A stretch of DNA of 5,472 nucleotides from assembly GCA_013298245.1 (NCBI GenBank), contig JAAFHD010000272.1:1-5472 (forward strand), written 5' to 3'. The translations under genes were made by a program, and so were the position numbers. The notes beneath the pieces are model-generated. The model was not told where the DNA came from and did not search any database. It saw only the letters and a list, made by a program, of their open reading frames with translations. Shown here one piece after another: positions 1 to 5,472 of this stretch. The stretch's first letter is position 1, and every line of letters starts with the position of its first letter. This stretch comes from Alphaproteobacteria bacterium. GTDB taxonomy: Bacteria > Pseudomonadota > Alphaproteobacteria > Acetobacterales > Acetobacteraceae.

Positions 1-2
1 TG

Positions 3-40
3 CAATTCGGAACTGACTTTGCTTGAAGGGTTCGGTATTG
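3..40. repeat. Imperfect inverted repeat in leader
   Basis: Two 11-base arms (3-13, CAATTCGGAAC; 30-40, GTTCGGTATTG) are complementary at 9 of 11 positions and are separated by 16 bases. The stretch is AT-richer than the rest of the window and lies just before the first ribosome binding site, so it could be an operator or a weak leader hairpin. A competing short stem, GGGTT (28-32) with AACCC (42-46), overlaps the right arm. I could not find a convincing -35/-10 pair with normal spacing. Function is inferred only, and chance is possible. Confidence 0.3.
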
Positions 41-50
41 AAACCCACTT

Positions 51-56
51 GGAGGG
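51..56 (+). promoter_or_regulatory. Ribosome binding site of thioesterase gene
   Basis: GGAGGG is a strong Shine-Dalgarno match ending 6 bases before the ATG at 63. It decides the start: the in-frame GTG at 57 directly abuts this motif and is too close to be used, so ATG 63 is preferred. Confidence 0.8.
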
Positions 57-62
57 GTGCCG

Positions 63-527
63 ATGACCGAAGCGCCGGAAAGCCTGTCAGGGCTGGAATT
101 GATCCGCGGCATGCTGGAAGGGCGGCTGCCGGGGGCGCCGATCGCCGAACTGTTCGGCATGCGCGGGCGCGAGGTGGCCGAGGGCCTGGTGGTGTTCGAG
201 GGCGTGCCGGAGGCCAGGCACTACAACCCGCTGGGCACGGTGCATGGTGGGTTTGCCGCGACGCTGTTGGATTCGGCGATGGGATGTGCTGTGCATACCA
301 CGCTGGGCGCTGGGACATTGTATACAACGGTGGATCTGGCCATCACCTATGTGCGGCCGATCACGGTGGCGACCGGCATTGTCACCGCGCGCGGGGAGGT
401 GATTGCCTCGGGCCGGCGCATTGCGACCGCGCAGGGGCGGTTGCTGGATGCGAACGGGCGGTTGTTGGCGCATGGCACCACGACATGCCTGGTGTTTCCG
501 GCTGCGGATGCCGCGCGCCGTCACTAA
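63..527 (+). CDS. PaaI-family hotdog thioesterase
   Basis: A 154-residue protein with a single hotdog-fold thioesterase domain, the usual length for PaaI/YdiI-like enzymes, which hydrolyse acyl-CoA thioesters in the cytoplasm. The family core is visible: N55-P-L-G-T-V-H61-G-G, then the long helix with D70 (FAATLLD), the expected catalytic acid nine residues after the histidine. The following strand TTVDLAITYVRPI (about 88-100) matches the substrate-tunnel strand of the family. The C-terminal strands (RRIATAQGRLLD, then LLAHGTTTCLVF) complete the fold. No signal peptide or membrane segment is seen. The acyl group cannot be read from the sequence; aromatic or medium-chain acyl-CoA is typical of the family. 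It lies 72 bases upstream of the transporter operon and has no obvious functional link to it. Co-transcription is possible because no terminator with a T-tract separates them. Confidence 0.9.
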   Translation: MTEAPESLSGLELIRGMLEGRLPGAPIAELFGMRGREVAEGLVVFEGVPEARHYNPLGTVHGGFAATLLDSAMGCAVHTTLGAGTLYTTVDLAITYVRPITVATGIVTARGEVIASGRRIATAQGRLLDANGRLLAHGTTTCLVFPAADAARRH

Positions 528-599
528 AGCTTCGCGCGCCCGTCACGCAGGCGCCACCCGGCGCGGCTAACTCCCCGGCCGCTGTGGGCGGGGTGAGGC
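528..599 (+). other. Intergenic gap with two GC hairpins
   Basis: This 72-base gap can form two RNA hairpins. The first is GCGCC (551-555) with GGCGC (560-564) and a four-base loop. The second pairs 573-580 with 586-593 around a five-base loop, seven pairs with one internal G-G mismatch. Neither is followed by a run of T, so they do not look like intrinsic terminators. The right arm of the second contains the only purine-rich stretch at a proper distance from the GTG start at 600 (GGGCGGGG, 586-593), so folding would tend to hide the ribosome binding region. No recognisable promoter was found here. Confidence 0.5.
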
Positions 600-1698
<1,099 letters not shown>

Positions 1699-1706
<8 letters not shown>

Positions 1707-2574
1707 AGGCGAGGCACTGGCCGCATGGATGCTGACGCTGCCGGCCGCGCTGGCGTTTTTGTTGTTGTTGCTGGCGCCGACTTTGGCCGCCATTGCGCTG
1801 GCTTTTTCCGATTATGAACTGGGTGTCTGGCCGCCGCACTGGATCGGCTTGGACAATTTCCGGGAGATGTGGACCGATCGCGGTTTTCGCACCTCCTTCG
1901 TCAACACGCTGGTCTATGTGGCGATCGTCGCACCGGTGTCGGTCGCGGGTGGGCTGGGGTTGGCGCTGCTGATCGAAGGGGCTGCGCGCGGGCGCACGAT
2001 CTTCCGCGCCATCTTCTTCCTGCCGGTGGTGTCGCTGACGGTGGCGATGGCGGCGGCCTGGCAATACCTGCTGCACCCGACGATCGGGCCGGTGAATGCG
2101 GTGCTGCGCGCGGTTGGTATCGCGGGGCCGGCCTGGTTGTCGTCGTCGGATACGGTGCTGCTGTCGCTGGCGGCGATCGGCATCTGGGAGAGCATCGGCT
2201 TCAACATGGTGCTGTTCATGGCGGGCCTCACCGCCATCCCGCGCGAGTTGCGCGAGGCGGCCGCGGTGGATGGCGCGCGCGCGGCCTGGGACCGGTTTCG
2301 GCTGGTGACCTGGCCGTTGCTGGGGCCGACCGCTTTGTTCGTCGTGGTGATCAGCCTGATCCGTTCGGTGCGCGTGTTTGACACGGTGGCGGTGCTGACG
2401 CGGGGCGGGCCGAACAAGGCCTCCGAGGTGCTGTTGTATACGATGTACACCGAGGGCTTCACCTTCCTGCGGCTGGGGTATTCGGCGGCGATCACGCTGG
2501 TGTTTCTGGTGATCGTGCTGGGGCTGATGCTGGTGCAGACGCGGATCCTGGATCGGCGGGTGCATTATGGGTAA
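1699..2574 (+). CDS. ugpA: ABC sugar/glycerol-phosphate permease, UgpA/MalF type
   Basis: A 291-residue inner-membrane permease of the CUT1 importer family. Six hydrophobic segments can be drawn at about residues 10-35, 65-92, 100-122, 152-175, 208-228 and 260-280. The cytoplasmic EAA loop that docks onto the ATPase is clear: ELREAAAVDGARAAWDRF followed by TWPLLGPT (183-211), with E186-A-A and G192 in the expected places. The length fits UgpA-like permeases, and the large periplasmic insert of enterobacterial MalF is absent. The open frame extends upstream to 1459, but that stretch lies inside the ATPase gene. ATG 1699 overlaps the ATPase stop as ATGCGTAG, and GTGGAA (1686-1691) is a modest ribosome binding site 7 bases upstream. 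Met11 (1729) is a less likely start. It should form a heterodimer with the next gene product. Substrate is inferred from context. Confidence 0.92.
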
Positions 2575-3382
2575 CGCCGCCCGCCTGATCGTGCTGACCG
2601 CGCTCGCGCTGCTGTTCATGGTGCCATACATCTGGATGGTCTCGGCCAGCCTGAAGCCGACCGATGAGCTGTTCCGCAACCATATGGCGCTGATCCCGGA
2701 ACACTTCGCCGCCGTGCAGAATTACGGCCGCGTGCTGCGCGAAGTGCCGGTTGCGCAATACCTGTGGAACGGGGTGGTGATGTGTGGCGGCATCCTGTTC
2801 TTCCAGCTGCTGTTTGCGATTCCGGCGGGCTATGCGCTGGCCAAGCTGCGCTTCGCGGGGCGGGAATTCGTCTTTGGCGCGGTGATGCTGGGGCTGCTGG
2901 TGCCGCCCCATGTGCCGGCGCTGCCGCTCTATGTGGCGCTGTCCGCGGCAGGGATGCTGAACACCTTTGCGGCGCTGATCATTCCATCGACGATCAGCGT
3001 TTTCGCGATCTTCCTGTTCCGGCAATTCTTCAAATCGCTGCCCGATGAATTGATCCACGCCGCGCGGCTGGATGGCATGGGCGAGGCCGCGATCGTGTGG
3101 CGTGTCGCGCTGCCCAATGCATGGCCGGCGGCGACGGCCTTCGCGATCTTTTCCGTCGTCGCGCATTGGAACGATCTGTTCTGGCCGCTGATCGTGGTGA
3201 CGGGCCAGGACCGCGCCACACCGGCACTGGGTGTGATGCATTTCCGCACCGAGGAAGCGGGCGATGATTTCGCCGCGCTGATGGCTGCCTGCGTGCTGAT
3301 GACGGCCCCCCTCGTGCTCGCTTTCCTCCTGGCGCAGCGGCGCTTCGTGGAGGGGATTTCCACCACCGGCTTAAAAGGATGA
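2567..3382 (+). CDS. ugpE: ABC sugar/glycerol-phosphate permease, UgpE/MalG type
   Basis: The second, 271-residue transmembrane subunit of the importer. Hydrophobic segments lie at about 8-27, 67-90, 102-126, 132-153, 187-212 and 238-256. The N-terminal SASLKPTDELF is typical of MalG/UgpE proteins. The EAA loop reads ELIHAARLDGMGEAAIVWRV followed by ALPNAWPA (161-188), and the C-terminus RRFVEGISTTGLKG is the hallmark tail of this subfamily. The start ATG 2567 overlaps the upstream stop by 8 bases (ATGGGTAA), the same geometry as the preceding junction. The purine-rich GGCGGG at 2555-2560 is a weak ribosome binding site, so translational coupling is likely. No truncation or frameshift is seen. 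Membership of a CUT1 permease pair is certain; UgpE rather than another CUT1 transporter is an inference. Confidence 0.92.
   Translation: MGNAARLIVLTALALLFMVPYIWMVSASLKPTDELFRNHMALIPEHFAAVQNYGRVLREVPVAQYLWNGVVMCGGILFFQLLFAIPAGYALAKLRFAGREFVFGAVMLGLLVPPHVPALPLYVALSAAGMLNTFAALIIPSTISVFAIFLFRQFFKSLPDELIHAARLDGMGEAAIVWRVALPNAWPAATAFAIFSVVAHWNDLFWPLIVVTGQDRATPALGVMHFRTEEAGDDFAALMAACVLMTAPLVLAFLLAQRRFVEGISTTGLKG
3375..3379 (+). promoter_or_regulatory. Ribosome binding site of solute-binding protein
   Basis: AAGGA sits at the very end of the preceding permease gene, 8 bases before ATG 3388. It decides between two in-frame starts: the ATG at 3379 overlaps the motif and has no Shine-Dalgarno sequence of its own, while ATG 3388 is correctly spaced and gives a signal peptide with RR at residues 5-6. 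Confidence 0.7.
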
Positions 3383-3387
3383 GACCC

Positions 3388-4665
3388 ATGACACTGCAAC
3401 GCAGAACGCTGGCCACTGGCACCACCGCGGCACTTTTCGCGCCGCATGTGCTGCGCGCGCAGGGCACCACGGACATCACCATCCACTACGCGCAGCCCTT
3501 CATCTTCAAGGAAAGCTACGACGCGATCGCCGCCGAATTCGCGCGCCGCGAACCGAATATCCGCATCAACTGGGTGACCACGCCGAACTACGAAGAAGGC
3601 ATGCAGCTGATCCTGCGCCAGGCCGCCACACAGATGCAGGTGGACCTGTCCTACCAGGGCTTCAACCGGTTGCGCTTGTTCGCTGAACGCGGCGTCGCGC
3701 ATGACCTGGCGCCGTTCCTGGCGCGTGAGGGCGACCCGGCGCGCCATGGCTATTCGCCCGCCATCCTGAGCCTCGCGCATTTCGGTGGCATGCAGGCGGG
3801 GCTGGCTTATGCGGCGTCCAACCCGATCAATTTCTTCAACGCGGATCTGGTGCGGCGTGCCGGTGGCAACCCCGATGCGATGCCGACCGACTGGCCCGGC
3901 ATCATGCAGCTGTCGCAGCGCATTCGTGCACTCGGCGGTGGCACCGAGGGCATGTGGTACGCCTGGCCTGGCGATGACTGGATGTTCTCCGCGCTGCTGT
4001 TCGGCCATGGCGGGCGGATGCTGAGCGAGGATGAACGCGACATCGCCTTCGCCGGCCCCGAGGGCCTGGGCGCGCTGCGCATGCTGGACCGCATGGTGCG
4101 CGAAGGCGGCATGCCGAACCTGACGCGGGAGGCCGCGCAACAGGCCTTCGCCGCCGGGCGTCTGGGGATGTTCTTCTGGTCCACCGCGGTGCTGCGCGGG
4201 ACCATCCAGCAGGTGGGTCGCAACTTCGAATTGCGCACCACGGTGATGCCGGTGATCGACCCCGTGCGCGGCCGCCTGCCGACCGGCGGTGCCGCCGGCA
4301 TGCTGACCAGCCGCGATGAGGCGAAGCGCGAGGCGGCGTGGAAATTCCTGCGCTTTTCCACCAGCGTCGAGGGCACGACGCTGATGGTGCAGAACACCGG
4401 TTATGTGCCGACCAACCAGCTGGCGATTGATGAGCCGCGGTGGCTGGCGGAATTCTATCGCGCCAATCCGTTGTTCCAGGCCGCGACGCGCCAGGCGCAG
4501 CTGATGATTCCGTGGTATGCCTTCCCCGGGGCCAACAGCGTGCGGGTGACGCAGACCATGGTGGATCAACAGGCGCGCATCATCGAAGGCCGCGCGACGC
4601 CGGAAGCGGTGCTGGCCGATATGGCGACGGAAGTGCGTCGCCTGCTGCCGCGGCCGCGCGGCTGA
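3388..4665 (+). CDS. ugpB: Periplasmic solute-binding protein, UgpB-like
   Basis: A 425-residue family 1 extracellular solute-binding protein that should deliver ligand to the permease pair. The N-terminus MTLQRRTLATGTTAALFAPH has a twin-arginine-like RR at 5-6, a hydrophobic stretch and a probable cleavage near LRA-QG (22-26). No lipobox cysteine is present, so it should be soluble in the periplasm. Shared with E. coli UgpB (compared from memory) are NYE (67-69), SNP...FFNAD (144-153), the two tryptophans W193 and W198 in YAWPGDDW, TGG (299-301), NTGYVP (337-342), FYRANP...ATRQ (356-369), and a C-terminus with R386 and GRATPEAVL (401-409). E. coli's ligand-contacting glutamate appears to be Q90 here and a serine appears to be A143, so the ligand may differ. 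A glycerophosphodiester or glycerol-3-phosphate is the best guess. It starts 5 bases after the permease stop and ends in a TGATG overlap. Few of its leucine codons are TTG compared with its neighbours. Confidence 0.88.
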   Translation: MTLQRRTLATGTTAALFAPHVLRAQGTTDITIHYAQPFIFKESYDAIAAEFARREPNIRINWVTTPNYEEGMQLILRQAATQMQVDLSYQGFNRLRLFAERGVAHDLAPFLAREGDPARHGYSPAILSLAHFGGMQAGLAYAASNPINFFNADLVRRAGGNPDAMPTDWPGIMQLSQRIRALGGGTEGMWYAWPGDDWMFSALLFGHGGRMLSEDERDIAFAGPEGLGALRMLDRMVREGGMPNLTREAAQQAFAAGRLGMFFWSTAVLRGTIQQVGRNFELRTTVMPVIDPVRGRLPTGGAAGMLTSRDEAKREAAWKFLRFSTSVEGTTLMVQNTGYVPTNQLAIDEPRWLAEFYRANPLFQAATRQAQLMIPWYAFPGANSVRVTQTMVDQQARIIEGRATPEAVLADMATEVRRLLPRPRG

Positions 4666-5472
4666 TGCTGCGGATCGCGCAGGTCAGTGACGCGCATCTC
4701 TCGGCGGCGAGGCCTTATTTCGCCGCCAATTTTTCTCGCGTTGCCGAGGCGGTGCGCGCCGCGAAGCCGGACCTGATGCTGGCCACCGGCGACTTGTCGC
4801 TGGATGGCGCGGATAGTGACGACGACCTTGCGCATGCGCATGCGGCGCATGCGGCGATTGGCGTACCGTGGCGCGCCATTCCCGGCAACCATGATGTGGG
4901 CGATGAGGCGGGGCGGCAGCCCTGGACGCCCGCGCGTGCGGCGCGTTGGGAGGCGCTGTTCGGCCCGGCGACCTGGGTTGAGGATGTGCCGGGCTGGCGG
5001 TTGATTGGGCTGGATACGCAGTCGCTGATCGCCGATCCGGCGCAGTGGGAGGCGCTGGCGCGCGCCTTTCGTGATGCTGGCGCGCGGCGGATTGCGTTGG
5101 TGCAGCACAAGCCGTTGGCGGAGGAATCCCTGGCCGATACGGCGGTGAATTATTGGCCTGTGCTGCCCGCGCCGCGCGCGCGCCTGTTGGCGTTGGGGCG
5201 GCCGGCGCTGGTGTTGTCGGGGCATTTGCACATGTGGCGCAACCGGGTGGCGGATGGCATCGCGCAGTGCTGGGCGCCGTCCACGGGTTTTGTTCTGGGC
5301 GATGCGTGGCAGGTGCCGTTGGGCGAAAAACCGCTGGGCTGGGTGGAGCATGTGCTGCACCCGGATGGCGGGCATGAGGCCAGGTTGCACGAGGTGCCGG
5401 GCCTGGTGCGGCATGATCTGGGGCTGATGCCCGAAGTCTATGGTGCGCAAACGCCGGTGGCGGCAACGGAGC
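4665..5472 (+). CDS. Metallophosphoesterase, GpdQ/CpdA class (3' partial)
   Basis: An open frame of 269 codons that reaches the right edge without a stop, so the C-terminus is missing. It is a class III calcineurin-like phosphodiesterase with all seven expected dimetal ligands: D9 and H11 (SDAHL), D43 (TGDLS), N75 (PGNHD, 73-77), H148 (QHKP), and H187 and H189 (GHLH). The order and set match GpdQ, the glycerophosphodiesterase of Enterobacter (about 274 residues), and CpdA cyclic-nucleotide phosphodiesterases. No signal peptide is visible, so it should act in the cytoplasm. The ATG overlaps the binding-protein stop by one base (TGATG) and lacks a Shine-Dalgarno site, indicating coupled translation. 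Its place after a Ugp-like importer suggests hydrolysis of imported glycerophosphodiesters. Cyclic-nucleotide or another phosphodiester activity is an alternative. An Ala/His-rich stretch (56-64) lies between the second and third metal motifs. Confidence 0.88.
   Translation, partial: MLRIAQVSDAHLSAARPYFAANFSRVAEAVRAAKPDLMLATGDLSLDGADSDDDLAHAHAAHAAIGVPWRAIPGNHDVGDEAGRQPWTPARAARWEALFGPATWVEDVPGWRLIGLDTQSLIADPAQWEALARAFRDAGARRIALVQHKPLAEESLADTAVNYWPVLPAPRARLLALGRPALVLSGHLHMWRNRVADGIAQCWAPSTGFVLGDAWQVPLGEKPLGWVEHVLHPDGGHEARLHEVPGLVRHDLGLMPEVYGAQTPVAATE

Noticed and set aside
10..30. Pho box upstream of the first gene, expected if phosphate starvation controlled the region
   Set aside because: Only a loose CTGACT resemblance to the CTGTCA half-site exists, with no second half-site at the 11-base repeat distance. 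None was found before the ATPase either.
28..46. tRNA T-arm-like stem GGGTT...AACCC
   Set aside because: The loop is nine bases with no TTCRA core, and no acceptor stem or CCA follows.
551..599. Intrinsic terminator between the thioesterase and ATPase genes
   Set aside because: Hairpins are present, but no T-run follows either stem.
4566..5466. Antisense open frames opposite the phosphoesterase
   Set aside because: Composition is low-complexity Pro/Ala/Arg, and the + strand frame carries all seven metal ligands in order, so it is the real gene.

Overview
The window is dense, GC-rich bacterial DNA with every gene on the + strand. High GC, GCG/CTG/CGC-heavy codons, extensive stop/start overlaps and an RR-type signal peptide ending in LRAQ suggest an alphaproteobacterium, perhaps of the Acetobacteraceae/Roseomonas type. 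That placement is inferred from style only; no rRNA or marker gene is present.

Layout: bases 1-62 are a short AT-richer leader with an imperfect inverted repeat and a good ribosome binding site. Bases 63-527 encode a PaaI-type hotdog thioesterase. A 72-base gap (528-599) holds two GC-rich hairpins. A tightly packed block then runs to the right edge: an ABC ATPase (600-1706), two six-helix ABC permeases (1699-2574 and 2567-3382), a periplasmic solute-binding protein (3388-4665) and a metallophosphoesterase (4665 to the edge, open at its 3' end). The junctions are 8-base overlaps (twice), a 5-base gap and a 1-base TGATG overlap, so the block is almost certainly one translationally coupled operon.

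The transporter is a CUT1-type importer that best matches the Ugp (sn-glycerol-3-phosphate / glycerophosphodiester) system. The ATPase has the UgpC-like GSPA-NLL motif after its nucleotide-binding domain. The binding protein shares NTGYVP, an FY-x-x-NP...ATRQ stretch and a C-terminal VR...G-x-x-TPE-x-x-L pattern with E. coli UgpB as I recall it. A likely working model is that the binding protein captures a glycerophosphodiester or glycerol phosphate in the periplasm, the permeases and ATPase import it, and the phosphoesterase hydrolyses it in the cytoplasm. In E. coli the ugp operon ends with ugpQ, a TIM-barrel glycerophosphodiesterase. Here that position holds an unrelated fold, a seven-ligand dinuclear metallophosphoesterase of the GpdQ/CpdA class. 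This apparent replacement is the most interesting feature of the window. The substrate is inferred and has not been demonstrated.
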